Position numbers and translations under genes: made by a program
Notes under the pieces: generated by a model
Databases searched by the model: none
What the model was told of the DNA's origin: nothing
The model's input: only the letters and a program-made list of their open reading frames with translations
Shown here: piece by piece, positions 43,203 through 52,153 of the stretch
Position numbering within the stretch: position 1 is the first letter of the stretch
How the letters are laid out: each line of letters starts with the position of its first letter
From: Vannielia litorea
GTDB lineage: Bacteria > Pseudomonadota > Alphaproteobacteria > Rhodobacterales > Rhodobacteraceae
Direction: 5' to 3'
Assembly: GCF_019801175.1 (NCBI RefSeq)
Contig: NZ_JAHVJR010000001.1
Coordinates: forward strand, 1,798,001-1,862,000
Length of the DNA stretch: 64,000 nucleotides

Positions 43203-44248
43203 GGGGTGTCCTCCTTGGGGGCCGCGGAGGGGCGCGCGCGCTCGGGCAGGCTCTCGGGGCCGGAGGCGCGGAGCATGTAGATCAGATGGCCGATCTTGGG
43301 CGACTGGATCACGAGGATCGCGAGGATCAGGATGGCCTTGATGACGAGGTTGAACTCGGGCGGCATGCCGGAGAGCAGGATCACCGAGTTGACCGACTGG
43401 ATGATCAGCGCGCCGATCAGCGAGGCGACGATGGAGAAGCGCCCGCCGAGCAGGGAGTTGCCGCCGATGACCACGGCGAGGATGGCATCGAGCTCAAGCC
43501 AGAGGCCTGCGTTGTTGGCATCGGCGCCCTTGATGTCTGCTGCGACGATGACGCCCGCCAGCGCGGCGCAGAGGCCGGAGGCGAGGTAGACGCAGATCAG
43601 CAGGACGCGGGAGTTGATGCCCGCGAGGCGCGAGGAGGCCTCGTTGACGCCGATGGCCTCGATGAGCATGCCGAGCGCGGTGCGGCGGACGGCCAGCGTG
43701 GCCAGCGTTCCGAGGGCGAGCCAGATGACGATGGGCGTCGGGATGCCTAGCACGGTGCCTGCGCCGAGGCGGATCAGGCCCTCGTTGTTGAAGGTCAGGA
43801 TCGTGCCTTCGGTGATGAGCTGGGCGATCCCCCTGCCCGCGACCATCAGAACCAGCGTGGCGACGATGGGTTGGATGCGCAGGACGGCGACGAGCACGCC
43901 GTTCCATGCGCCGCAGAGGGCGCCGGTGGCCAGTGCGCCGATGAGTGCGGTGCCCCAGCCGTGGCCGTCGGTGACGAGTGACGCGGCGGTGGCGCCCGCG
44001 ATGGCCATGACGGCGCCAACCGAGAGGTCGATGCCCTTGGTGGCGATCACCAGGGTCATCCCGATGCAGAGCAGCGCCACGGGGGCGCCGCGGTTGAAGA
44101 CGTCGACCAGGTTGCCGAAGATCCGGCCGTTGCGGAAGGACACGTCGAAAAAGTCGGGGAAGACCAGCAGGTTGAGGCCGAGGACGACGGCGAGGATGAT
44201 GAGTTGCGGGGTGATGCGTTTGAGCAGCGAGGGCGTGGTTGTGGCCAT
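43199..44248 (-). CDS. ytfT: Sugar ABC transporter permease (YtfT-type)
   Basis: Permease of 349 aa of the RbsC family: LLCIGMTLVIATKGIDLSVGAVMAIAGATAASLV and LELDAILAVVIGGNSLLGGRFSIVASLIGALIIQSVNSVIL. Start ATG 44248 sits 1 bp after the ATPase stop. It pairs with the YjfF-like permease as a heterodimer, as expected for the YtfQRT-YjfF system. Confidence 0.88.
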   Translation of the reverse strand: MATTTPSLLKRITPQLIILAVVLGLNLLVFPDFFDVSFRNGRIFGNLVDVFNRGAPVALLCIGMTLVIATKGIDLSVGAVMAIAGATAASLVTDGHGWGTALIGALATGALCGAWNGVLVAVLRIQPIVATLVLMVAGRGIAQLITEGTILTFNNEGLIRLGAGTVLGIPTPIVIWLALGTLATLAVRRTALGMLIEAIGVNEASSRLAGINSRVLLICVYLASGLCAALAGVIVAADIKGADANNAGLWLELDAILAVVIGGNSLLGGRFSIVASLIGALIIQSVNSVILLSGMPPEFNLVIKAILILAILVIQSPKIGHLIYMLRASGPESLPERARPSAAPKEDTP

Positions 44249-44249
44249 G

Positions 44250-45776
44250 TCAGGCGGCCCCCTTCTGCTCGTCGGCGATGGCATGGACGATATTGTCAGC
44301 GGTGATCTCGTCGCCGGTCAGCTCGCGCACCTGCCGCCGGTCGCGCAGCACCACGACGCGGGTGGAATAGGCGACGAGTTCTTCCAGTTCGGAGGAGGCG
44401 ACGAGGAGGGCCATGCCGTTCTCGCGCAGGCGCTCGATGAGGGCGATGATCTCGGCATGGGCGCCCACGTCGATGCCACGTGTGGGCTCGTCGAGGATGA
44501 GGAATTCGGGTTCGGTCGCCAGCCAGCGGGCGAGCAGCGCCTTTTGCTGGTTGCCGCCGGAGAGCAGGCGGATGGGCATGTCGAGGCTTGCGAGGCGGAT
44601 ATCGAGCGCCTTGACGTAATGCTCGGCGATCTCGTTCACCTTGGCGCGGGGGATTGGGCGCATCCAGCCCTGACGGGCCTGAAGGGCGAGGATGATGTTA
44701 TCGCGCACCGAGAGGTCGCCGACGATGCCATCTGTCTTGCGATCTTCTGGGCAGAGGGCGAAGCGGTGGGCGATGGCCTCACGGGGATTGGTGATGCGGG
44801 TTTCGCGGCCTTCGAGCAGGAGCTTGCCCTGATCGGCCTGCACCGCGCCAAAGAGCAGGTTGGCGGTTTCGGTGCGGCCCGAGCCGAGCAGCCCGGCGAG
44901 GCCGACGACCTCGCCCCGGTGGAGGTTCAGCGAGAAGGGTTCGATCATTCCACGCTTGGCGAGGTCGTTCACCTGCAGGAGAAGCTCGCCCGGTTTGCCG
45001 CCCTTCTTTTCGGCCACGCGGGCCTCGAGCTGGCGGCCGAGCATGAGGGTGATGATGTCGTGCTGGGAGACCTCGGCCAGCAGGCGCTCGCCCACCACAC
45101 GGCCATTGCGGAGCACGGTGGCGCGGTCGGAGACCTCGAAGACCTGATCGAGGAAATGGGTAATGAAAACAATCGCCAGCCCGCGTTCCTTCAACTGACG
45201 GATCACCCCGAAGAGCAGCTCCACCTCGTCGCGGTCGAGCGAGGCGGTGGGTTCGTCGAGGATGAGCACCTTGCCGGAGAGCGCCACGGCGCGGGCGATG
45301 GCGACGACCTGCTGCACGGCGACGGAGAAGCTGGTGAGCGGCTCGCCCGGGTCGATGTGGAGGCCGTAGCCTTCGAGCACCTCGGCGGCGGCGCGGTTCA
45401 TGGCGCGGCGGTTCACGAGGCCGAGCCGGGTGGGCTGGCGGCCCATGTAAAGGTTTTCGGCCACGGTGAGATTGGGCAGGAGGTTGACCTCCTGATAGAC
45501 GGTGCCGATGCCGAGGCCCTGCGCGTCGGCGGTGGACTTCGGGTCCACCTCCTCCCCCGCCAGCCGGATCACCCCGCCATCGCGGCGGTAGGCGCCGGTG
45601 AGGCATTTGATGAGGGTGGATTTGCCCGCGCCGTTCTCGCCCAGCAGCGCGTGGACCTCGCCGGGATAGAGCTTGAGCTCGACCTCATCCAGCGCGACGG
45701 CGCCGGGGAAGAACTTGGAGATGCCGCTGGCGTGGAGCAGCGGGGGCTGGTCTTGCATCTTGCGCCTGTGTCTCAT
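44250..45776 (-). CDS. ytfR: Sugar ABC transporter ATP-binding protein (YtfR-type)
   Basis: Tandem-domain ATPase of 508 aa. Domain 1 has Walker A LLGENGAGKSTLIKCL, a weak signature FSVAVQQVVAIARAV and Walker B VLILDEPTASLD. Domain 2 has the altered Walker A LAGLLGSGRTETANLLFG usual for this family, signature LLSGGNQQKALLARWL and Walker B FLILDEPTRGID. Start ATG 45776 is chosen for GGGGAGG 7 nt upstream; the frame runs open to 45944 without family-like sequence. Confidence 0.92.
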   Translation of the reverse strand: MRHRRKMQDQPPLLHASGISKFFPGAVALDEVELKLYPGEVHALLGENGAGKSTLIKCLTGAYRRDGGVIRLAGEEVDPKSTADAQGLGIGTVYQEVNLLPNLTVAENLYMGRQPTRLGLVNRRAMNRAAAEVLEGYGLHIDPGEPLTSFSVAVQQVVAIARAVALSGKVLILDEPTASLDRDEVELLFGVIRQLKERGLAIVFITHFLDQVFEVSDRATVLRNGRVVGERLLAEVSQHDIITLMLGRQLEARVAEKKGGKPGELLLQVNDLAKRGMIEPFSLNLHRGEVVGLAGLLGSGRTETANLLFGAVQADQGKLLLEGRETRITNPREAIAHRFALCPEDRKTDGIVGDLSVRDNIILALQARQGWMRPIPRAKVNEIAEHYVKALDIRLASLDMPIRLLSGGNQQKALLARWLATEPEFLILDEPTRGIDVGAHAEIIALIERLRENGMALLVASSELEELVAYSTRVVVLRDRRQVRELTGDEITADNIVHAIADEQKGAA

Positions 45777-45859
45777 GGATGTGCCTCCCCGCCGCACCCT
45801 AGCACGGGCGGGCGGGGAGAGAACGGGCCGGCGCGTGGGGGCCGGCCCGGAGGAGGAGG

Positions 45860-46813
45860 TCAGTAGCCGAGGCCCTTTTTCTCTTCGTAGACCGCCTGAT
45901 TGTCGTCGGCGGCGGTGTAGAGCTTGCTCTCGGTCTGGATCCACTTTTCGGGCGCGGTGCCATCGGCCAGATAGGCCTCCAGCGCGTCGAGCGCAGGGCC
46001 GGCCATGTTGGGCGTGAGTTCGATGGTGGCGTTCATCTCGCCGTTGGCGATGGCGAGGTGGGCGTCGGGCACGGCGTCGATGGCGACGATCTTGATGTCG
46101 GTGCCGGGGTTGAGGCCCGCTTCCTTGATCGCCTGGATCGCGCCAACGGCCATGTCGTCGTTATGGGCATAAAGGGCGCAGATGTTCTCGCCGCCCTCGG
46201 CCTTGAGGAAGCTCTCCATCACGACCTTGCCCTGAGATCGGGTGAAGTCGCCGGTCTGGGAGCGGACGATCTCGAGGCCCTCGGCGCCTGCGATGCCCTC
46301 TTCGAAGCCCTTCTTGCGGTCGATCGCGGGCGAGGAGCCGGTGGTGCCTTGCAGCTCGACGATGCGGCAGGGCTCGCCGGCCATCTCGTCGGCCAGCCAC
46401 TGGCCAGCGACCCGGCCCTCGTGGACGAGGTCGGAGGTGACGGCGGTGAGGTAGAGATCATCGGATGCATCGACCGTGCGGTCGAGAAGGACGACGGGGA
46501 TCTCGGCGTCGGCGGCCTCTTCGAGCACTTCATCCCAGCCGGTGGCGACGACGGGGGCGAGCAGGATGGCATCGACACCCTGCGCAATGAAGCTGCGGAT
46601 CGCCTTGATCTGGTTTTCCTGCTTCTGCTGCGCATCGGCAAACTTGAGGTCGATCCCGCGCTTTTCGGCTTCCTGCTTGGTCACCGTGGTCTCGGCGGCG
46701 CGCCAGCCGGACTCGGAGCCGATCTGGCTGAAGCCGATGGTCAGATCGGCGGCCATGGCGGCGAAGGGCGCAAGGGTGATGGCGCTCGCAAGGAGCGTGG
46801 CTTTGACGTTCAT
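45860..46813 (-). CDS. ytfQ: Sugar ABC transporter substrate-binding protein (YtfQ-like)
   Basis: Periplasmic binding protein of 317 aa with signal peptide MNVKATLLASAITLAPFAAMA. The mature protein closely follows E. coli YtfQ, recalled as a galactofuranose binder: LTIGFSQIGSESGWRAAET, QQKQENQIKAIRSFIAQGVDAI, APVVATGWDEVLEEA, VELQGTTGSSPAIDRKKGF, SQTGDFTRSQGKVVMESF and YAHNDDMAVGAIQAIKEAGL. Ligand is therefore probably a furanose-form hexose, not inositol. First gene of the importer operon, with GGAGG before ATG 46813; an 11-bp palindrome lies upstream. Confidence 0.9.
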   Translation of the reverse strand: MNVKATLLASAITLAPFAAMAADLTIGFSQIGSESGWRAAETTVTKQEAEKRGIDLKFADAQQKQENQIKAIRSFIAQGVDAILLAPVVATGWDEVLEEAADAEIPVVLLDRTVDASDDLYLTAVTSDLVHEGRVAGQWLADEMAGEPCRIVELQGTTGSSPAIDRKKGFEEGIAGAEGLEIVRSQTGDFTRSQGKVVMESFLKAEGGENICALYAHNDDMAVGAIQAIKEAGLNPGTDIKIVAIDAVPDAHLAIANGEMNATIELTPNMAGPALDALEAYLADGTAPEKWIQTESKLYTAADDNQAVYEEKKGLGY

Positions 46814-46854
46814 GATTTCCTCCCATGGAACGTTTCTCGTTCGTGGAATCGATT

Positions 46855-46865
46855 AAGTATTACTT
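46855..46865. promoter_or_regulatory. 11-bp palindrome upstream of ytfQ, candidate GntR operator
   Basis: AAGTATTACTT (AAGTA-T-TACTT) lies 42 bp upstream of the ytfQ start in an AT-rich stretch likely to hold the promoter. Its size and position would suit the FadR-type regulator encoded at the end of the same operon. Confidence 0.45.
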
Positions 46866-47045
46866 TATTATTTTTGGCAATGGGGTTTGTCACGGCGGTG
46901 TGAAGTTTCTGGTTTTCCATTCTGTTTCAGTCGTTTAGATCGCCCTTCTCACCTGCCCTGCGGGGTGTGACCCGAGTCGGCAGGCTTGCCGGGTGGGATC
47001 TCTGGGCGCATGATGACGGGGAAGTTGCCGCCAGGGAAAGCCCTC

Positions 47046-48170
47046 ATGCCAGAGTATCGCGCGCCCGGAGTCTACGTGGAGGAGTTGGGCAGCGGGCCCC
47101 GCCCGATCGAGGGGGTGAGCACCGCGACCACGGCGCTGGTGGGGCTGGTGGAAGAGAGTGACGGGCCGGTGGGGGAGCCGCAGTTCTGCATCAGCTATGT
47201 GGCCTTCGAAGCGCTCTACCTCGCCAGCCTGCCCGGCGACCGGACCTGCACGCTGGCGACGGCGGTGCGGGGGTACTTTGACAACGGCGGCGCGCGGCTT
47301 TGGGTGCTGCGGGTGGCCGATGACACCGAGGCGCTGGACGCGACCACCCTCGCCCCATTGGAGGCGCTGAAGGATGTGAACCTCGTCGCCGCGCCGGGGT
47401 TTTGCGACCCGCAGAGCCATGCGGCGCTGGTGGAGCATTGCGCGGCGCGGGGCGACAGGTTTGCGGTGCTCGACATGGCGGACAGCGGCGATGTGAGGGC
47501 GATGCGCACAGGGGTCGCCGATGGCGGGCTGTTGCCGCCGCAGGTGCCGAGCGGGCTGGCGGCAATTTATGCGCCTTGGGTCGAGACGGAGGACGCGGTA
47601 ACGGGCGAGCGGCTGGCTGTTCCGCCTTCGGGGCATATCTGCGGGATCTATGCCGCGACCGATGCCACGCGCGGCGTCTGGAAGGCGCCGGCAGGGGTGG
47701 CGGTGCGGGGCGTTTTCGGGCTGACCCACGTGTTCCGCGATGCGGAGCAGGATTTGCTGAACCCGGAGGGGGTGAACCTGCTGCGGGTGATGGCCGACGG
47801 GATCATGGTTTGGGGCGCGCGGACGCTGGGCGACCCCGCCAGCGATTACAGATACGTGCCGATCCGGCGGCTGATGATCTTCATCGAGCAGAGCCTGAAC
47901 CGCGGGCTGGAGTGGGTGGTTTTCGAGCCGAATGACGAGCCGCTCTGGCAGGCGGTGCGGCGGGATGTGGGGGCGTTTCTGAAGGGGCTCTGGCGGGAGG
48001 CCGGGCTGATGGGGACAACAGAGGTTGAGGCCTATTTCGTCACCTGCGACCGGACCACGATGACGCAGGATGACCTCGACAACGGGCGGCTTGTGTGCCT
48101 GATCGGGGTGGCGGCGCATAAGCCCGCGGAGTTCGTGATGCTGCGGATCGAGAAGGTGGTAGGCGGATGA
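47046..48170 (+). CDS. Contractile tail sheath protein (phage/eCIS type)
   Basis: Protein of 374 aa. The N-terminus PEYRAPGVYVEELGSGPRPIEGVSTATTALVGLVE is the hallmark of tail sheath proteins, followed by YFDNGGARLWVLRV, a central domain, and the C-terminal sheath fold (RYVPIRRLMIFIEQSLNRGLEWVVFEPNDEPLWQAVRRDVGAFLKGLWREAGLMG ending AHKPAEFVMLRIEKV). It has the short size of extracellular contractile injection system sheaths. Start ATG 47046 is favoured over 47010 because it begins at the family N-terminus. Only a tube gene accompanies it. Confidence 0.9.
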   Translation: MPEYRAPGVYVEELGSGPRPIEGVSTATTALVGLVEESDGPVGEPQFCISYVAFEALYLASLPGDRTCTLATAVRGYFDNGGARLWVLRVADDTEALDATTLAPLEALKDVNLVAAPGFCDPQSHAALVEHCAARGDRFAVLDMADSGDVRAMRTGVADGGLLPPQVPSGLAAIYAPWVETEDAVTGERLAVPPSGHICGIYAATDATRGVWKAPAGVAVRGVFGLTHVFRDAEQDLLNPEGVNLLRVMADGIMVWGARTLGDPASDYRYVPIRRLMIFIEQSLNRGLEWVVFEPNDEPLWQAVRRDVGAFLKGLWREAGLMGTTEVEAYFVTCDRTTMTQDDLDNGRLVCLIGVAAHKPAEFVMLRIEKVVGG

Positions 48171-48577
48171 GTGCGGGCCCGTACCGGCGGTTCAACTTTG
48201 TGCTTCGGATCGCCGGAGAGGAGGTGGCCGGGTTCACCGAGGCCAGCGGGTTGGGGGCGGAGGTGGAGACGGTGGCCTACCGAGACGGCGGCGGGCCGGT
48301 GCGGCACCTGCCGGGCGGGATGAGATTACGCCCGGTGACGTTGACGCGCGGGATGGCAGGCGATGCGGTGGCGGGCTGGTGCCGGGCATCGGTGGACGGC
48401 ACCGTCGAGCGGAAGGATGTGGAACTGGGGCTGTTGGCGGCGGACGGCTCAGAGGCGGCGTGCTGGCGGCTCTACGGCGCGTGGGTTTCGAGATTTCGGG
48501 CCGCGCCGGAGGCTGCTGAGGCCGGGTTTGCGTTGGAGAGCATGACGCTGGCGTTTGACCGGGTGGAGCGGGATTAA
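48167..48577 (+). CDS. Tail tube protein (T4 gp19-like family)
   Basis: Protein of 136 aa with the tube pattern YRRFNFVLRIAGEEVAGFTEASGLGAEVETVAYRDGG and a C-terminal strand ALESMTLAFDRVERD. Such proteins stack into the rigid inner tube inside a contractile sheath. Start ATG 48167 overlaps the sheath stop as ATGA; the 3' end overlaps the convergent acyl-CoA ligase gene by 4 nt. No baseplate, spike, LysM adaptor or AAA+ ATPase gene of an injection system is next to it. Confidence 0.88.
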   Translation: MSAGPYRRFNFVLRIAGEEVAGFTEASGLGAEVETVAYRDGGGPVRHLPGGMRLRPVTLTRGMAGDAVAGWCRASVDGTVERKDVELGLLAADGSEAACWRLYGAWVSRFRAAPEAAEAGFALESMTLAFDRVERD

Positions 48578-50220
48578 GCGCTCTCCTGTGCAGCCTCTTC
48601 CATCAGTTCGCGCCATTGCACCTTGCCGGAGGGGGAGCGCGGGAGGGCGTCGGTGAAGACGATCTCCTTGGGCACCTTGTAGGCGGCCATGTTGGAGCGG
48701 CACCATTGGGTGATTTCGGCCTCCGTCACCTCGCCCTTGGGCACGATGTAGGCGCGGACACGCTCGCCGGTGCGGGGGTCGGGGCGGCCGATGATGCAGC
48801 ATTCGGTGATTTTGGGGTGGGCGTGCATGAGGCCTTCCACCTCGGTCGGCCAGACCTTGAGGCCCGAGACGGAGACCATGCGCTTTACTCTGTCGACGAT
48901 GTAGAAGAAGCCGCTTTCGTCATAGCGGCCGATGTCGCCGGAGCGGACGAAGCGTTTGCCGTCGATCTCGATATGGGCGGCTTCTGTTTCCTCGGGGCGG
49001 TTCCAGTAACCGAGGAAGTTTTGCGGGCCGTGCATGATGATTTCGCCGGGTTCATTGGGCCCGAGTTCAGTGCCTGTGTCGGGGTCGATCACGCGGGAGT
49101 CGACGTCGAAGATGGGGATGCCGAGGCATTGGCGGCGGGGGGCGTCGAGCGGGTTGATGTGCGACGGCGCCATCGTTTCAGTCATGCCGTAGCCTTCGAT
49201 GTAGTCGAGGCCGGTGAGGTCTTTCAGCTTGGCCGCGACCGCCTCGGGCATGGAGGCGCCGCCGCCGCCGATGACTTCGAGAGAAGTCAGATCATAGCTG
49301 TCGAGATCAGGGTCGTTGACGAGGTCGATGGCCATGGTGGTGATCGAACGCCATCGGGCGACCTTGTAACGGTTGATGAGGTAGGCCGCGAGCGCCCTGT
49401 CCCACCGGGTCATCAGGATGATCGGCTCGCCCTTGAGGATGGGGGCATTCATCGAGTTTTGCATGCCGGTGACGTGGTAGAGCGGCAGGCTGGCGAGGGT
49501 CGTGCCGTTGCCGCGCGTGGGGTTCCAGACGGTGTTGCCGACGCAGGTGCTCATCACGGTGCGGTGCGAGTGCATGCAGCCCTTGGGCTGGCCGGTGGTG
49601 CCGGAGCTGTAGGGAATGAGGGCGAGGTCGTCTGGCTGGGCGGTGATCGGGCCGGGGGTGTGCTGTGCCGCGATGGCGGTGGACCATGGGGTGACGCGGG
49701 GGTCAGTGCTTGGCGCAGGTTGGGCGTCTAGCGGCTCGGGGAGCGTGAAGGGGAAGGCCGGGTCGGTGTGTTCGGCGTAGGCGGCGGAGAGGATGTGGGT
49801 GAGAGGGGTTTCGACGAGGTGGGAGAGGAGCTCCTGCCCGGTGAGGGCGGTGCGGGCGCCGGTGTCTTCGCAGAGGTAGGCGAGTTCGGCGGCGCGGTTC
49901 ATCGGGTTGACCGGCACGACCACGGCATCGGCGCGGAGGATGGCGTAGTAGCCCGCGATGAACTGGGGGGAGTTCTGCATGTAGAGCAGCACCCGGTCGC
50001 CCTTTTGTGTGCCGTTGGCTTGCAGCCATCCGGCGAGGGCCTCCACCTCGGCGGCGAGTTTGCCATAGGTGATCTCGCGCCCGTAGTAGCGGATTGCGGG
50101 GGCGTCAGGCGTGGCCCGCGCGGAGAGCGCGAGGTTTTCGGCCATCGAGCGGGCGGGGATTTCGAGGTGCAGCGGCACGCCCTTGGGCCAGCTGGAGAGG
50201 TGGCGGGTGAAGGGGGCCAT
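48574..50220 (-). CDS. AMP-forming acyl-CoA ligase (PimA/FadD-like)
   Basis: Adenylate-forming enzyme of 548 aa that activates a carboxylic acid to its CoA thioester. Motifs: LIPYSSGTTGQPKGCMHSHR (P-loop), YIEGYGMTETMAPSH (A5), RSGDIGRYDESGFFYIVDRVKRMVSVSGLKVWPTEVE (A7-A8), and the catalytic Lys in LPRSPSGKVQWREL. Start ATG 50220 overlaps the stop of the ThDP gene by 1 nt. The nearby PimF/C/D-like genes suggest it primes the substrate for beta-oxidation; the acid is unknown. Confidence 0.88.
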   Translation of the reverse strand: MAPFTRHLSSWPKGVPLHLEIPARSMAENLALSARATPDAPAIRYYGREITYGKLAAEVEALAGWLQANGTQKGDRVLLYMQNSPQFIAGYYAILRADAVVVPVNPMNRAAELAYLCEDTGARTALTGQELLSHLVETPLTHILSAAYAEHTDPAFPFTLPEPLDAQPAPSTDPRVTPWSTAIAAQHTPGPITAQPDDLALIPYSSGTTGQPKGCMHSHRTVMSTCVGNTVWNPTRGNGTTLASLPLYHVTGMQNSMNAPILKGEPIILMTRWDRALAAYLINRYKVARWRSITTMAIDLVNDPDLDSYDLTSLEVIGGGGASMPEAVAAKLKDLTGLDYIEGYGMTETMAPSHINPLDAPRRQCLGIPIFDVDSRVIDPDTGTELGPNEPGEIIMHGPQNFLGYWNRPEETEAAHIEIDGKRFVRSGDIGRYDESGFFYIVDRVKRMVSVSGLKVWPTEVEGLMHAHPKITECCIIGRPDPRTGERVRAYIVPKGEVTEAEITQWCRSNMAAYKVPKEIVFTDALPRSPSGKVQWRELMEEAAQESA

Positions 50221-51887
50221 CAGCTTTTGCTCTGCGCTTTGCTGCGCGCTCGGAGTTGGCTGACGGTGACATAGGCCGAGATCGCCTCGGCGGAGGTTTT
50301 GACCGCCAGCACTGCCGCGCCCTTGTGGGCGAGGAAGTCGGCCACGGTTTGCGGGATATCGTCGCCCGGCCCGAGGGCGAAGGCCCCTGCCCCGAAGCTG
50401 GCACCCCATGCGGCGAAGTCGGGGTTGGCGAGGTCGGTGCCGGAGATGCGCTCGGGAAAGTCGCGCTCCTGATGCAGGCGGATGGTGCCATAGGTGCCGT
50501 TGTCGGCGATGACGATCTTGGGGGCCGCGCCCTTGGAAAGCGCAACGGCGAGCTCGGCGCCGGTCATCATGGCGCCGCCGTCACCGGCGAAGCCAAGGAC
50601 GCATCGGCCCGGGAAGCGCAGCGAGGCAGCGACGGCACCGGGGATGCCGAGGCCCATTGCCCCGCCGACCGCGCCGACGGCAAGCTGCGAGCCGTCCCAC
50701 GGCCAGTATTGGTGGACCCAGCCGGAGAAATTGCCCGAATCGGTGGTGACGATGGCATCTTGGGGTGCCTGTTTGGCCAGTTCGGCGGCGACGGTGCCAA
50801 AATCGAGCCCGTCGTCACGGGGTTGGGGCGCGGGCCGAAGCGCCAGCGCGGCGGCGTTGCAGCGGGCGGCCCAGGCCGAGCGATCAGGCGCCTTGGGGGC
50901 GGCATCTGCCAGCGCCTGCGCGAAGGCGGGGGCCTCGGAGGGCACGGCAAGGTTGGCGCGGTAGAGGCGGGTCAGCACCGCCGGATCGGGCCAGACGTGA
51001 ATCAGCGGTTGGGTCGGCTCCGGCGCGGCGGGGATCTGGTAGCCTTGGGTCGGCACGTCGCCGAGGCGGGTGCCGAGGGCGAGGATCAGGTCGGCCTCTG
51101 CAAGGGTCTTCCACAGCGAGGGCGGCACCTTGAAGCCGAGGTTGCCGGCGTAGAGCGGCGAGAAATTGTCGAAGACCTCCTGATGCTTGAAGGTGGTCGC
51201 GACCGGGATCCCCTGCCCTTCGGCCAGTGCCTTCAGCGCAGCGCGGCTCTCGACCGGCGCGAATCCGCCGCCTGCGAGAACCAGCGGGCGCTGGGCGGCG
51301 GCCAGCAGCGAGGCGGCGCGGGCGATGTGATCTTCGGACGGGCCGGGCGCGGGCACCGGAGTGGGCGGGATGACGGCGGCGGTGACATCATCGGTCAGCA
51401 TGTCTTCGGGCAGGGCCAGAACCGCAGGGCCGGGGGTGCCGGAGAGGGCCGCAGCCCATGCGCGGGCAAGGGCCTCGGGCAGGCGGAAGGCGTCTGTGAC
51501 CTCCTCCACATGCTTGGCGAAACTGCCGAAGACGCGGGCGTAATCCATCTCCTGAAATGCGCCGCGGCCGCGCTCGTGGCGGGCCACCTGCCCCACCAGA
51601 ACCACCAGTGGCACGGCATCCTGCTCGGCCAGATGGAGGGCGATGGCAGCGTTCATCGCGCCGGGGCCGCGGGAGCAGGCCAGAAGGCCGGGCTTGCCGG
51701 TCAGCTTGGCATCGGCCACGGCGGCCATGCCTGCCCCGCCCTCGTGCCGGCAGACCACCAGATCGACCGCGTTCTGCCCGTGCAGCGCATCGAGCAGCGC
51801 GAGGTAACTCTCGCCCGGCACACAGAAAAGCCTGTCAGCCCCATGGGCCACGAGGCACTCCACCAAAAGATCGGCGGCTCGCACCAT
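50220..51887 (-). CDS. ThDP-dependent enzyme, acetolactate-synthase-like
   Basis: Protein of 555 aa with three ThDP-enzyme domains. The N-terminal pyrimidine domain has the activating Glu in VCRHEGGAGMAAVADAKL and GPGAMNAAIALHLAEQDAVPLVVLVGQ. A central Rossmann-like domain has LVLAGGGF. The C-terminal diphosphate domain has FAGDGGAMMTGAELAVALSKGAAPKIVIADNGTYG (GDG-x-N). No regulatory ilvH-type subunit is adjacent, so it probably handles a catabolic 2-keto acid, e.g. a decarboxylase or lyase. Start ATG 51887 has GGGGAGGAGA upstream. Confidence 0.82.
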   Translation of the reverse strand: MVRAADLLVECLVAHGADRLFCVPGESYLALLDALHGQNAVDLVVCRHEGGAGMAAVADAKLTGKPGLLACSRGPGAMNAAIALHLAEQDAVPLVVLVGQVARHERGRGAFQEMDYARVFGSFAKHVEEVTDAFRLPEALARAWAAALSGTPGPAVLALPEDMLTDDVTAAVIPPTPVPAPGPSEDHIARAASLLAAAQRPLVLAGGGFAPVESRAALKALAEGQGIPVATTFKHQEVFDNFSPLYAGNLGFKVPPSLWKTLAEADLILALGTRLGDVPTQGYQIPAAPEPTQPLIHVWPDPAVLTRLYRANLAVPSEAPAFAQALADAAPKAPDRSAWAARCNAAALALRPAPQPRDDGLDFGTVAAELAKQAPQDAIVTTDSGNFSGWVHQYWPWDGSQLAVGAVGGAMGLGIPGAVAASLRFPGRCVLGFAGDGGAMMTGAELAVALSKGAAPKIVIADNGTYGTIRLHQERDFPERISGTDLANPDFAAWGASFGAGAFALGPGDDIPQTVADFLAHKGAAVLAVKTSAEAISAYVTVSQLRARSKAQSKS

Positions 51888-52010
51888 CTTGTCTCTCCTC
51901 CCCTGACTCGCCTTCGGCATGAGGCGGCATCGCCCTTGCGCGACCGCTTCCTCCGAGCGGCCACGACAGCGATATCCGACCCTCCGGCTTTTCCGAAGAC
52001 CGTAAGCGTC

Positions 52011-52056
52011 TTGACCGACGCCACATCGTGATAGATGCTCCATTTGCGAAACGCAA
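52011..52056. promoter_or_regulatory. Promoter-like elements and 13-bp palindrome in the ThDP/TAXI divergent region
   Basis: TTGACC at 52011-52016 could be a -35 box with TAGATG at 52032-52037 as a -10 (15-bp spacer, shorter than ideal). Just after it, TTGCG-AAA-CGCAA (52044-52056) is a perfect inverted repeat, in place to let a repressor such as the IclR protein encoded at 60103-60906 block the TAXI operon. Confidence 0.4.
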
Positions 52057-52153
52057 TTCCGCAGAGCGCACCAAGCGCCGGACGGGAGCGACGACAGCGG
52101 GAGGAGGAGCCACCGGGCAAACCGGGGTCTCCCGCGCCATTTGGGAGGACTAC

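Noticed and set aside
45777..45944. Upstream extension of the YtfR-like ATPase to 45944.
   Set aside because: It would overlap the ytfQ 3' end; a good ribosome-binding site sits before 45776.
46900..48700. The sheath-tube pair as part of a prophage.
   Set aside because: No integrase, terminase, capsid, lysis or attachment-site genes are in the window and the flanks are metabolic operons.
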